A stretch of 7,343 nucleotides of DNA from an uncultured Bacilli bacterium (GCA_910585335.1 CAJUCU010000014.1:1-7343), one strand, 5' to 3'. Shown: positions 1-6,935, numbered from the stretch's first letter. Program-made: numbers and translations. The notes: generated from the letters alone by a model not told the origin.

Positions 1-36
1 AAAATAGCAAAATATGGGAGTTTTTCTATATCATAA

Positions 37-57
37 AGTATCTTCCTTTGTGATACT
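37..57. repeat. Small inverted repeat left of the rmuC terminator
   Basis: A 6-bp perfect inverted repeat (AGTATC at 37-42, GATACT at 52-57) encloses a 9-base spacer. Neither strand has a T-tract directly after it, so it is not a typical terminator. It could be an operator or leader structure for a gene beyond the left edge, or chance in AT-rich DNA. The rest of 1-109 holds no reading frame with a ribosome binding site that I can support. Confidence 0.25.
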
Positions 58-109
58 CATTTTACAGGAGTTATATAAAAAAATATGTAGAATTTTTGGA
101 ATTAGGTAC

Positions 110-142
110 AAAAAAAGTAAACTACAAAACTAGTTTACTTTT
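110..142 (-). terminator. Intrinsic terminator of the VTT-unknown-rmuC operon
   Basis: A perfect 12-bp stem (131-142 pairing with 113-124) has a 6-base loop at 125-130. On the minus strand the hairpin runs into seven consecutive T (plus-strand A110-A116). It begins one base after the rmuC stop codon at 144-146. The stem is AT-rich, but its length, short loop and T-tract make it the clearest terminator in the window. Confidence 0.85.
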
Positions 143-143
143 C

Positions 144-1217
144 TTATTCTGTCTCATCATGTTCTAAAAGTCCTACTTCTACTCGATTAATAGAATCAAA
201 CTTTTTAGTAATTTTATCTGCAGTAATAGAAACACTCTCAATGTCTTTATTAACAGTTTGAATACTACGAGACAATTTATCCCAGCGCTCCTTATAACGA
301 GAAAACTCCAATCCAAGTTTGTTTAGTTCCTCATGAATAATAGAAGTATATTTATCTCGCTCTATATTTTTTACAATCATTTCAACAACAGTAAGTGTAG
401 AAATCAAAGTCGTAGGTGACGTAAGCCAAACACGTCTTTTATAAGCATAATCAATCAAATCCTGATGATAAGCATTAATTTCTGCAAATATAGCTTCCGC
501 TGGCAAAAATAAAATAGCCTGCTCTGCTGTTACACCAGGTATAATATATTTACTGCTAATCGCATCAATATGTTTCTTCACATCCATTTTAAAAAGCTTT
601 TCATATCGATCCCGTTCCTCTTTGGTAATACTTCTATCTACCATAAGTTGATAGTTTTCAAGTGGAAACTTAGAATCAATCGCAATCGTTCCTAAAGGTT
701 CTGGTGCAAAAACGACACTATCAGCAATAACACCAGTTGGAAAAGTATACTGTAACATATAAAGAGAATCATTCTTTTCACCAAAAACACTGGCTAAAAT
801 ATGTTTTAAATTTACCTCTCCAAAAATACCACGACTTTTCTTATCGGTTAATATTCCCTGTAAAGAAACAATATCAGTAGATAAAGTTTCTATCTTTTTC
901 TGAGCCTCATCAATTTTACTAAGTCTTTCAATGACAGAAGTGAAAGTCTTGTTGGTCTTTTCAAAATTCTGATCAAGCCGCTCATTTACTTTTTCATTAA
1001 TCAAAATAAGTCGCTTCTCTACTTGTTCATTAAGCCTCGTAAAATCATCATTCATATTACGAGTTAAATCATTTTTAAAATCACCCAGTTCTTTCATGAC
1101 ATTTACTTCAACACGTCCTAATCGCTCTGTAATATTACCTTCATTAATATTTTTAAAAAGTGAAACCACTACCAAAATCAAAATAACAACTAATAGTCCA
1201 ATTACTACATATTCCAT
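144..1217 (-). CDS. rmuC: RmuC family DNA recombination protein
   Basis: This is a 357-residue protein of the RmuC family, whose members are predicted nucleases that limit recombination between inverted repeats and act in DNA maintenance. A single membrane helix (residues about 3-21) anchors the N-terminus. A long charged, coiled-coil-like stretch follows (about 25-125), then the conserved nuclease-like domain (about 126-330). Family signatures are the SRGIFGE block (128-134), ADSVVF (165-170) and IDSKFPL (180-186). E134, D166, D181 and K183 fit a PD-(D/E)xK-type active site. LTSPTTLIS (265-273) is another typical block. Length is within the range usual for low-GC Gram-positive homologues. 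The ATG directly follows the TAA of the preceding gene (TAAATG), with an AGAGGT-type ribosome binding site inside that gene's end, so translation is probably coupled. It is the last gene of its operon. The family assignment is firm; the nuclease activity is inferred. Confidence 0.93.
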   Translation of the reverse strand: MEYVVIGLLVVILILVVVSLFKNINEGNITERLGRVEVNVMKELGDFKNDLTRNMNDDFTRLNEQVEKRLILINEKVNERLDQNFEKTNKTFTSVIERLSKIDEAQKKIETLSTDIVSLQGILTDKKSRGIFGEVNLKHILASVFGEKNDSLYMLQYTFPTGVIADSVVFAPEPLGTIAIDSKFPLENYQLMVDRSITKEERDRYEKLFKMDVKKHIDAISSKYIIPGVTAEQAILFLPAEAIFAEINAYHQDLIDYAYKRRVWLTSPTTLISTLTVVEMIVKNIERDKYTSIIHEELNKLGLEFSRYKERWDKLSRSIQTVNKDIESVSITADKITKKFDSINRVEVGLLEHDETE

Positions 1218-1973
1218 TTACTTACCTCTCTTATTCTTCACATTTTGAGTCGCAAATTTGGGATCAAAATTATCTACTGGCAAAGTTCTAATATCATCCC
1301 CTGTAACAACTCCAATATTTTCAAATTTTTGATACTGAGAATCAAAAGAACCTAACATAGCAACTTCCCCAGTTGGCATAATCGTAATTTGATAAACCTC
1401 TTTTCCAAAATCCTGGTTTTCTACAGTATCTACAATCATAGAATACTCATCAAGTTCATCAAGACGAATATTAAATTCATCCTCTCGAATATTGTATTTT
1501 TCTCTATAATCTAAACTAAGCCTAGAAACAGAAGAATCCTTCTTTTCTTCTTCACTAAGTGTCCCATGCGTTCTTCCCCAAACAATAACATCATAGTTAG
1601 GATCTGTTAAAGCATCTAATAACTTAAACGGATCTATATCAACCTTCCTCGAAGATAAAGTAGACTCAATATCATAACAATAAACAAATTTTTCTAACAA
1701 GATAACACTGTTATGATCTACTTCTTGACGATTTCCAAGAATAACAAAAGGATATTCAATGGAAGCAAGTTCATGATTAGAAAGACCAACTAAAAGGTCA
1801 TAATCTCTTTTCACATCTTTATTTAAAAGTACCAAAGTCTGATCATCAGGAATCATAGATGGTGCAATTGGTAAATGCGAATAATCACACCTACTTCCTA
1901 ACTCCCTTTTATAATCGTCTACTAAAGATGGCTGATTTAAGTGATTTAAAATATTTTGAATACTTTGGTTCAT
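1218..1973 (-). CDS. Unrecognised 251-aa cytoplasmic protein, possibly a degenerate JAB/MPN-like fold
   Basis: I do not recognise a firm family. The protein is acidic and soluble-looking, without a signal peptide or membrane helix. A central stretch (about 70-205) has the layout of a JAB/MPN domain. It starts with EYPFVILGNR (73-82), resembling the E-x-x-G-x-L-x-G opening strand of that fold. A hydrophobic strand follows (VILLEKFVYCYD, 90-101), then a helix (PFKLLDAL), then DVIVWGRTHGTLSEEE (128-143), where that family carries its HxHP...SxxD metal site. Only H136 is present, the His-Ser spacing is short and the Asp is Glu, so a catalytic site looks absent. Strand-like segments YQITIMPTGEVAML (194-207) follow, and the C-terminus is basic (NVKNKRGK). 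The ATG is preceded by a perfect AGGAGG seven bases upstream that overlaps the previous stop codon. Its place between a VTT membrane protein and rmuC suggests co-expression but not a function. That it is a real gene is near certain; the fold is a weak inference. Confidence 0.9.
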   Translation of the reverse strand: MNQSIQNILNHLNQPSLVDDYKRELGSRCDYSHLPIAPSMIPDDQTLVLLNKDVKRDYDLLVGLSNHELASIEYPFVILGNRQEVDHNSVILLEKFVYCYDIESTLSSRKVDIDPFKLLDALTDPNYDVIVWGRTHGTLSEEEKKDSSVSRLSLDYREKYNIREDEFNIRLDELDEYSMIVDTVENQDFGKEVYQITIMPTGEVAMLGSFDSQYQKFENIGVVTGDDIRTLPVDNFDPKFATQNVKNKRGK

Positions 1974-1980
1974 GTAATCA

Positions 1981-1986
1981 CCTCCT
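1981..1986 (-). promoter_or_regulatory. Consensus ribosome binding site overlapping the upstream stop codon
   Basis: AGGAGG on the minus strand lies seven bases before the ATG at 1971-1973. The TAG stop of the VTT gene (1985-1987) shares bases with it (TAGGAGG). Ribosomes finishing the VTT gene would therefore cover this site, which is a classic arrangement for translational coupling. Confidence 0.8.
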
Positions 1987-2566
1987 AGTCAACATGCGTT
2001 TTTTTACTAATATATTTTGAAACAAAGTAAGCAATAACGAGCATTACTGAAATAATCATAATCGTTTTTATATCAGTCATACTCTCTAAAAAACTAGTAC
2101 CAATCACTCCCCAAAAATAAACAATGGAAAGCTTTCCTACCAAAATGGCAATTAAAAATTTCTTTTTGTCAACACCGGCAAGACCAGATGCAATGTTAAT
2201 CAAAAATGCTGGTGTAAAAGGTAATGCAATAACAACAACTAAATTAGAAAGCGACATTTTTTTAATCTTTTCCATACTTTTCTTAATCTTTTTCGCATCT
2301 TTTTTGGATAAAAACCGATAAAAATATCGACTTAAAAAAGAAGAAAAGACAAGATAAGATATGTAACATCCAAAACAAGTAGAACCCCACGAAATAAGAA
2401 AACCAATAATAAAACCAAAAGCATTCATATTTAAAGTAATAAATGCCCCAAGTGGTAAAATAGGAATCACAGATTCTAAGAATACTAAAAACACTCCCAT
2501 AAGAGGTCCACCCATTTGTAATAAGTCTGTTGCATGATCTACTAAATAGTTAATTGCATTTACCAA
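1985..2566 (-). CDS. VTT-domain (TVP38/TMEM64/DedA-type) integral membrane protein
   Basis: This 193-residue polytopic membrane protein matches the VTT/SNARE-associated family, which includes DedA and TVP38/TMEM64. Members are linked to lipid scrambling and undecaprenyl-phosphate recycling and to membrane homeostasis. FLESVIPILPLG (29-40) is the first re-entrant motif. GSTCFGCYISYLVF (61-74), a small-residue helix followed by R80, and ALPFTPAFLINIASGLAG (114-131) with a KKKF strand end are the other hallmarks. A C-terminal helix at about 167-184 and a basic tail complete the protein. The arginine that often opens the second proline motif (RFxP) is replaced (VIALPFTP), so ligand handling may differ. 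The start is TTG, supported by an AGGGTG ribosome binding site seven bases upstream; the next Met (M18) would cut into the N-terminal region. It is first in the operon with the unknown gene and rmuC. Substrate is not predictable from sequence. Confidence 0.87.
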   Translation of the reverse strand: MVNAINYLVDHATDLLQMGGPLMGVFLVFLESVIPILPLGAFITLNMNAFGFIIGFLISWGSTCFGCYISYLVFSSFLSRYFYRFLSKKDAKKIKKSMEKIKKMSLSNLVVVIALPFTPAFLINIASGLAGVDKKKFLIAILVGKLSIVYFWGVIGTSFLESMTDIKTIMIISVMLVIAYFVSKYISKKTHVD

Positions 2567-2573
2567 ATTTCTT

Positions 2574-2579
2574 CACCCT
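2574..2579 (-). promoter_or_regulatory. Ribosome binding site supporting the TTG start of the VTT gene
   Basis: AGGGTG on the minus strand ends seven bases before TTG (2564-2566). No ATG in frame upstream or nearby has comparable spacing, so this site decides the start. Confidence 0.65.
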
Positions 2580-2585
2580 ATTTAT

Positions 2586-2614
2586 ATTATAGTACAAAGA
2601 GTCCAATTTTAAAA
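2586..2614 (-). promoter_or_regulatory. Probable sigma-A promoter for the VTT-unknown-rmuC operon
   Basis: A perfect TATAAT -10 box (2586-2591) lies 17 bases downstream of a poor -35-like TTTTAA (2609-2614). The predicted start of transcription, near 2579, would fall at the edge of the ribosome binding site, giving a leader of only about 13 bases. A -10 match alone is weak evidence in DNA this AT-rich. Its position just before the first operon gene and after the rhodanese gene makes it the best candidate. Confidence 0.42.
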
Positions 2615-2623
2615 GGCGAAGAA

Positions 2624-2655
2624 AAAAGAATTTGGACATAATGCCATCTTCTTTT
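2624..2655 (-). terminator. Possible terminator after the rhodanese gene
   Basis: On the minus strand AAAAGAA (2649-2655) can pair with TTCTTTT (2624-2630). Inside lie a GA/AA mismatch pair and a TGG/CCA inner stem (2644-2646 with 2633-2635) around an 8-base loop. A T-rich tract (TTCTTTTTTCTTC) forms the descending arm and tail. The stem is imperfect and AT-rich. It sits about 27 bases after the rhodanese stop codon, where a terminator would be expected. Confidence 0.38.
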
Positions 2656-2681
2656 CTTATTTTTAACTATTTTAGATAAAT

Positions 2682-2981
2682 TTAAAACGATAGCTTATTA
2701 GAATATTCGTGATAGCCACCATTAATATTGTAAACATGATAACCACGTTCTCTTAAATAGCGAACTACTTTACTACTTTTCACACCATAATCACAAAATA
2801 AATAATAGTGAGTAGAATGATCTAAATATTCCTCAGGCATAGTCATTAAAAAATTACTAGGAATATTAATAGCGGTTGGAATCGTACCAAGTTGATAAAT
2901 ATAATTATCGCGCAAGTCAATAATTTTACTGTTTGTATCTTGAATAATGGCATCCAAATCCGTAACTGAAATATCCTTCAT
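2682..2981 (-). CDS. Single-domain rhodanese-like protein
   Basis: This 99-residue protein is one rhodanese domain, the usual length for free-standing (GlpE/PspE-type) members. Such proteins carry sulfane sulfur as a cysteine persulfide and pass it to acceptors such as cyanide, thioredoxin or cofactor-biosynthesis enzymes. KIIDLRDNYIYQLGTIPTAINIP is the characteristic opening (19-41), with the DLR substrate-side motif (22-24) and the GTIPTAINIP form of the G-H-I-x-G-A-x-N-I-P block; its His is replaced by Thr. The active-site loop is CDYGVKS (63-69), with catalytic C63 and the six-residue loop length of sulfurtransferases. YLRERGYHVYNINGGYHEY (75-93) is the closing CH2-type motif. No signal peptide is seen, so it is cytoplasmic. 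The ATG has a GAGGTG ribosome binding site six bases upstream. It is bounded by hairpins on both sides, so it is probably monocistronic. The physiological acceptor is unknown. Confidence 0.9.
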   Translation of the reverse strand: MKDISVTDLDAIIQDTNSKIIDLRDNYIYQLGTIPTAINIPSNFLMTMPEEYLDHSTHYYLFCDYGVKSSKVVRYLRERGYHVYNINGGYHEYSNKLSF

Positions 2982-2998
2982 CTAAAACACCTCAACAT

Positions 2999-3004
2999 AT
3001 TATA
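2999..3004 (-). promoter_or_regulatory. Candidate -10 box for the rhodanese gene
   Basis: A perfect TATAAT sits on the minus strand, five bases upstream of the GAGGTG ribosome binding site (2988-2993). No good -35 is seen at the right distance; TTGATA at 3018-3023 is only 13 bases away. The upstream half would overlap the terminator stem at 3008-3035. Without it, the rhodanese gene would depend on read-through. Confidence 0.33.
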
Positions 3005-3007
3005 TGA

Positions 3008-3035
3008 AAAAGAACTATATCAAAATAGTTCTTTT
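3008..3035 (-). terminator. Hairpin terminator closing the coupling-protein operon
   Basis: A perfect 11-bp inverted repeat (3008-3018 with 3025-3035) has a 6-base loop (3019-3024). It lies nine bases after the stop codon at 3045-3047. On the minus strand the descending arm ends in five T. Only two of the eleven pairs are G-C, so it is probably leaky, and read-through into the rhodanese gene is possible. Confidence 0.6.
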
Positions 3036-3044
3036 CCCCATATG

Positions 3045-4217
3045 TTATCTAATTTTATAAGGATCTGTAATAGTACCTTTTCCACCATCATACATCGCTT
3101 TACTACTAAGATGAACAACAGGTCGAATAGAATAAGTAGTATAAGCTGCCATTTTTGTTAAATAACCATTAGCATTGACAGAAAAAACGCTTCTAGTATC
3201 ATCAGCACTAGCAGTAGCAAGCCACCAAGGGTAATCAACATTTAAGTAATTATAATTTTGACATGCTTTAGAATAAGGTTGATTACAAGCAGGATCAGTA
3301 GATACATTCAAAAAATCAGAAACAGTAAGAAGTCCCATTGTTTGATTAGAATCAGTCAAAGCACATTCAAGAGAGTTATCATTCACGTTTTGACTATCAC
3401 TACGTTTTCCAATACACTGATTAAATGCTACCAGTTTAGTTCGAGCCTTCTTTGTCAACACTCTAACTTTTTCATCATCGGAAAGATAAAGTTTTTTAAG
3501 TACTTCTCTGATCCTACTAAGACCATAATCATTAATACCATTACGATTCAAGGTAACAGAGTTATAACGATCATCCCAAGCAGAAGTCGCAACTCTCTCT
3601 TTTATTAAAACAGCTTCTCCAGTTTGAGTAAACTTAACAATTCTCCATAATGATTTTTCAGAAACATCACCATCTAATGTAATATAATTATTCACTACTT
3701 CACCACGATAAACATATTCGTTATTCATATTATATAAACCATAACCACTCGTAACTGTTTTTTCGCGTTCCAGAACCTTTTTACGAAGTTCTACTGTAGA
3801 ATAAGCTTTCCCACATTCTAAATAAGGTGTATAAATATAATTTCCATTGTTATAGTCCACTTCAACTTTACCAAGACAGTGAACTCCCTCTTCTAAATAT
3901 TTGCTAAGTGGTTTCATATATTCATTTCGTACTAAGATATCATCATCCACTGCTTCTACTGTTTGATTATCAGTAGGAAGTCTTCCTTTATGATTTTTAT
4001 AATATTCAATAGCAGCATCTTTCATAATATTTTCAATTTCTACATAAGTTGGTTTCTTTCCGAAAAAGAAAGAAAAGAGAAACAGAAGTAGCAAAACAAG
4101 AAGAACAAAACCTAAAATAGAAGCAAAGACCAAAATCATTCGTTTTCGCATTTGTTCACGACTAAGTGAGGTTGTGTTTTCGTTACTTTTAGTGATATTT
4201 TTTAAATCTAATTTCAT
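3045..4217 (-). CDS. Membrane-anchored exoprotein with pilin-like stalk and DUF6273-like C-terminal domain
   Basis: This 390-residue protein has a basic cytoplasmic N-terminus (1-26), one membrane helix (about 27-53) and a large outside domain. Residues about 57-140 look pilin- or pseudopilin-like: a helix after the membrane (IENIMKDAAIEYYKNHKGRLP, with the last P at 81), then C114 and a YTPYLECGKAYST block (C135). There is no prepilin peptidase motif, so it is probably a stable anchor. Residues about 185-390 resemble the DUF6273-type domain of Firmicutes: SLWRIVKF, AWDDRYN, MGLLTVSDFL, YPWWLATASADD, SIRPVVHL and a GGKGTITDPYKI end. All six cysteines (114, 135, 268, 285, 311, 319) are extracytoplasmic and could form three disulfides. 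It follows the coupling ATPase by 18 bases, with a GGGG-type ribosome binding site seven bases before its ATG. Its job is unknown: a surface component, adhesin or substrate of the adjacent system is possible. Topology is solid, domain names are moderate. Confidence 0.82.
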   Translation of the reverse strand: MKLDLKNITKSNENTTSLSREQMRKRMILVFASILGFVLLVLLLLFLFSFFFGKKPTYVEIENIMKDAAIEYYKNHKGRLPTDNQTVEAVDDDILVRNEYMKPLSKYLEEGVHCLGKVEVDYNNGNYIYTPYLECGKAYSTVELRKKVLEREKTVTSGYGLYNMNNEYVYRGEVVNNYITLDGDVSEKSLWRIVKFTQTGEAVLIKERVATSAWDDRYNSVTLNRNGINDYGLSRIREVLKKLYLSDDEKVRVLTKKARTKLVAFNQCIGKRSDSQNVNDNSLECALTDSNQTMGLLTVSDFLNVSTDPACNQPYSKACQNYNYLNVDYPWWLATASADDTRSVFSVNANGYLTKMAAYTTYSIRPVVHLSSKAMYDGGKGTITDPYKIR

Positions 4218-4235
4218 AATATAACCCCATTTCTA

Positions 4236-6416
4236 TTAATTATCAAAAAAGTCATCAAAAAAATCATCATCATCGTCATCTTCATCAATTGCTAATTTTG
4301 TTTGACTTCCTTTTTTTTCTGAATCTAGTGCTTTATGATAAAGTTCACTATCTTTATCACCAATAACTTCAACACCTTTTTCTTTTGTTGCTTTTGCTTG
4401 TTGTTTTTCATTTGCTTTTTCTTCTTCTTCAATGGCTGCAATTTTAGCATCAATTTTCTTCATTAAATCCTCTACATTAAAGGAAGAATTCGCATCCTTT
4501 GGAAAAGTTTCTGCATTAGGCATTCCCATAGATGGATGAGACGTTTGATTTCCATTAGGTGGCATGAAGTTAGGTGGGAAAAATGGTGGCATCCCCTGAG
4601 GCATTCCTTGTGGCATCCCTTGAGGAATACCGCGAGGAGGCATACCTGGCATCATCCCTCCAGGTGGCATTGGCATACCGCCTTCTGCATTATTCATCAT
4701 TTCCATCAATTTTTTCTTTTTTTGTTCTTTTACAAACGCTTTAATATCAAAAGTATGAACTTCCTCTTTCTCACGACTTGGATACTCAGCTTTTGGATAT
4801 TTCTTTCCCCAGTCTAATTTATAGTATGGTGTAAATTTTGTTTTAAATGGTTGTTTACGCATTCGAAGAATAATCATTTCAAACTGTTGCATTCGTTGTA
4901 AATCACTAACCGTAACAAGTGGTGTAGAAGCGGTTTTTTCATCTTTTTTCGATTTTACTTCCCCACACATTTTAGATATTTCTTCTAACGCTTTTAACTC
5001 AGTTGTAATTAAGTAAATAATATTACCACAGTTACCACGAATCGTCTCTGCATCTTCTTTTCCATAAACAGAATCTAACTGTGCAAAGTTCTGAATAATC
5101 ATCGTAAAACGAATCTTACGAGAACGCGCCGCTGTAATCATCGTAGTAACATCATTAAGTGGCGGCATGTTGGCAAACTCATCTAATAAGAAGTTTGTTC
5201 GAACAGGAAGTCCTCCCCCATTTTCTTGAGCAACACCAATTAAAATTTCATAGATTTGTTTCAAAAGAATCGTAACAAGAGAATGATACGTTTTCTTCTC
5301 ATCATGAATAACGATAAATACAGCAGTTGGTTTTTTTCCAATTGTAGCAAGATCAACATCACTATGACTTAACATTTCACTTAAATTTTCACGAGAAGCG
5401 AATAATTTAATTTTCTGTTTGAATACAGCCATAATAGAAGCTTTAGTATCGTTAGCAGCCATAATCGTACTAGCAGCATTAATAGAAGCAGCACTATTAG
5501 GATCTTTGGCATTGAAATATTCTTTAATATAAGTAGAACCACCAAACTTTTCTTCACCAACTGTAGTAGCTAAAGAAACACTATTGATATTAATTTCATC
5601 TTCTTTGGCATCTTCAAAAAGACCAAGGGTAACTCCTGAAAAATAATCAGCAGAAGTCTTCTCCCAAAATGGATCAGCATTGGCATTGGAATCATCATAC
5701 AAAATATTTAAAGCCAAGTCGTCAAGCAACTCAATTGCCTTATCTTGATTTCCCGATTTATACATTTTGTATGGTAAATCCATTGGATTCCAAGCACTAC
5801 CATTTTGTGGATCACGGAAATTAAGAAGTAATATCTGATAACCTTTATCCCTTAACATCATACTAGTCTTTTCATAGATTTCACCTTTAGGATCAGTAAT
5901 AATCATCGACTCTTTTGCTTTAGCTAAACTATAAACCATAGGAAGAATAACCGTTTGTGTTTTACCAGAACCAGTAGCACCGATAACCAAAGAGTGATAC
6001 TCTCCATTATCTACCCACATTTCTTGATCATTTAAAAGTAATGGAATTCCTGCAACACTAGAATTCTCTGCTTTCACTTCTACTCGAGCAAGTTCGTCTT
6101 TCATTTCTTTATCTTTAGCCCATCTAGAATATCCTTTATCTTTTTTATTCATGGTAAAGCCCACACCTTTTTCTCTATCAAAAAAGTAAGAACTTACACT
6201 AATAAATAGTCCTGCTAATGATAGAAAATAAAAGCTTAATGTTGCTACAATATATCTAGATGTAAAAGCAGGGAAAGGATTAAATCCAAATAAAGTCCCC
6301 TCAGTTGCAAAAGTAGAAAGGTTTAAAACCCCAATAGCAACCACATATAGCAAAAAGATGGCAAAGCCACAAAACATCATAACATCTTCTTTTTCCGCTC
6401 TAAATTTTAGTTTCAT
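4236..6416 (-). CDS. VirD4/TraG-family type IV coupling protein (T4CP ATPase)
   Basis: This 726-residue membrane ATPase belongs to the VirD4/TraG/TraD family, which delivers DNA or protein substrates to a type IV secretion channel as a hexamer. Two N-terminal membrane helices (about 13-33 and 54-77) precede the motor. Walker A is GATGSGKT (146-153). ITDPKGE (173-179), WNPMD (209-213) and DPFWEKTSADYF (248-259) are typical of the Gram-positive VirD4 branch. The alpha-helical domain occupies about 215-345. Walker B is FLLDEFANMPP (409-419), with D412 and E413. The TMIIQNFAQL block (438-447) is the sensor-like motif. All ATPase motifs are intact. The C-terminus is extended beyond the roughly 600 residues common in this branch: a Met/Pro/Gly-rich stretch (579-633), a lysine/glutamate helix (about 650-680) and an acidic-Phe tail. 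The ATG has AAGGTG eight to nine bases upstream. It follows a small membrane protein by 12 bases. No relaxase is in view. Family certain; substrate unknown. Confidence 0.95.
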   Translation of the reverse strand: MKLKFRAEKEDVMMFCGFAIFLLYVVAIGVLNLSTFATEGTLFGFNPFPAFTSRYIVATLSFYFLSLAGLFISVSSYFFDREKGVGFTMNKKDKGYSRWAKDKEMKDELARVEVKAENSSVAGIPLLLNDQEMWVDNGEYHSLVIGATGSGKTQTVILPMVYSLAKAKESMIITDPKGEIYEKTSMMLRDKGYQILLLNFRDPQNGSAWNPMDLPYKMYKSGNQDKAIELLDDLALNILYDDSNANADPFWEKTSADYFSGVTLGLFEDAKEDEININSVSLATTVGEEKFGGSTYIKEYFNAKDPNSAASINAASTIMAANDTKASIMAVFKQKIKLFASRENLSEMLSHSDVDLATIGKKPTAVFIVIHDEKKTYHSLVTILLKQIYEILIGVAQENGGGLPVRTNFLLDEFANMPPLNDVTTMITAARSRKIRFTMIIQNFAQLDSVYGKEDAETIRGNCGNIIYLITTELKALEEISKMCGEVKSKKDEKTASTPLVTVSDLQRMQQFEMIILRMRKQPFKTKFTPYYKLDWGKKYPKAEYPSREKEEVHTFDIKAFVKEQKKKKLMEMMNNAEGGMPMPPGGMMPGMPPRGIPQGMPQGMPQGMPPFFPPNFMPPNGNQTSHPSMGMPNAETFPKDANSSFNVEDLMKKIDAKIAAIEEEEKANEKQQAKATKEKGVEVIGDKDSELYHKALDSEKKGSQTKLAIDEDDDDDDFFDDFFDN
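4588..4635. repeat. 12-bp tandem repeat within the coupling-protein gene
   Basis: Four adjacent 12-base units (4588-4599, 4600-4611, 4612-4623, 4624-4635) share the plus-strand pattern GGCATCCCTTGA, with the fourth diverged. On the coding strand they give repeated M-P-Q-G. The repeat stays in frame, so unit gain or loss would lengthen or shorten the linker by four residues without a frameshift. Confidence 0.75.
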
Positions 6417-6428
6417 AAATTAATCACC

Positions 6429-6935
6429 TTACTTATTATTAAATCGAACTCGATATACCATTATCCCTTCGGCAGTAAAAAAATAATTTACGCCACTTTT
6501 GGTTATTATATCATAAATATAAGTATTTTGGGAACTAGAAACCGTTTTTGTTGCAATATTTAATGAATTAGTATCTGCCTTCACTCGATCAACAAATAAC
6601 TGAAAGGATTGTATCGTAGGATAATGTTCTTGCCTAAATTCATCCTCAAGCAAACCATACGCCTGATTAATATCAGTTATCATTAAATTATAAAAGTCTC
6701 GTAAATAGATAGGGGCCATTTCTGACTCCTTCATATTAATAATACTATATTCATTAACTCCATAAACTTTAGGACTTACTAACTGTTGTTTTCCTTTTTC
6801 AGCATCTTTTAAATATTGAGGAACATACTCTTCTTCATTTTTGGTAATATAAATTTTTCTACCAACATAAAACAATCCAATAATTGAAAAGATAATAATA
6901 AAGATAATTAAAAATCTCCACTCTTGTTTATTCAT
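6429..6935 (-). CDS. Small membrane-anchored protein, probable NTF2-like (VirB8/TcpC-like candidate)
   Basis: This 168-residue protein has a short basic N-terminus, one membrane helix (about 7-24), a charged linker (about 30-60) and a compact C-terminal domain predicted outside. The domain begins with a helix carrying DxxxxYxLL (D88-L96), then PTIQSFQLFVDRV, then strands NTYIYDIITKSGVNYFFTAE and IMVYRVRF. This order (helices, then a curved sheet) is that of NTF2-like proteins, including VirB8 and Gram-positive TcpC. I see no signature proving that link. The start is placed at 6935, not the upstream in-frame ATG at 6968, because AGGAGGG ends five bases before it. The upper ATG lies inside the preceding gene without such a site. 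It sits between a similar gene and the coupling ATPase, 12 bases from the latter. A structural role in a secretion apparatus is inference. Confidence 0.82.
   Translation of the reverse strand: MNKQEWRFLIIFIIIFSIIGLFYVGRKIYITKNEEEYVPQYLKDAEKGKQQLVSPKVYGVNEYSIINMKESEMAPIYLRDFYNLMITDINQAYGLLEDEFRQEHYPTIQSFQLFVDRVKADTNSLNIATKTVSSSQNTYIYDIITKSGVNYFFTAEGIMVYRVRFNNK

Noticed and set aside
2124..2321. Plus-strand open frame of 65 codons
   Set aside because: It lies entirely inside the VTT gene on the opposite strand, has no ribosome binding site and gives no recognisable protein.
2601..2637. Inverted repeat GTCCAA...TTGGAC between the rhodanese and VTT genes
   Set aside because: The stem is only 6 bp with a 25-base spacer. 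It could be an operator, but it is too short and widely spaced to call.
3258..3608. Plus-strand open frame of 116 codons
   Set aside because: It is antisense to the DUF6273-like gene, and its Ile/Ser/Thr-rich composition is typical of a shadow frame. No start signal is seen.
4536..4817. Plus-strand open frame of 93 codons rich in His, Trp and Arg
   Set aside because: It is the complement of the Met/Pro-rich repeat of the T4CP gene, and its odd composition comes from that repeat.
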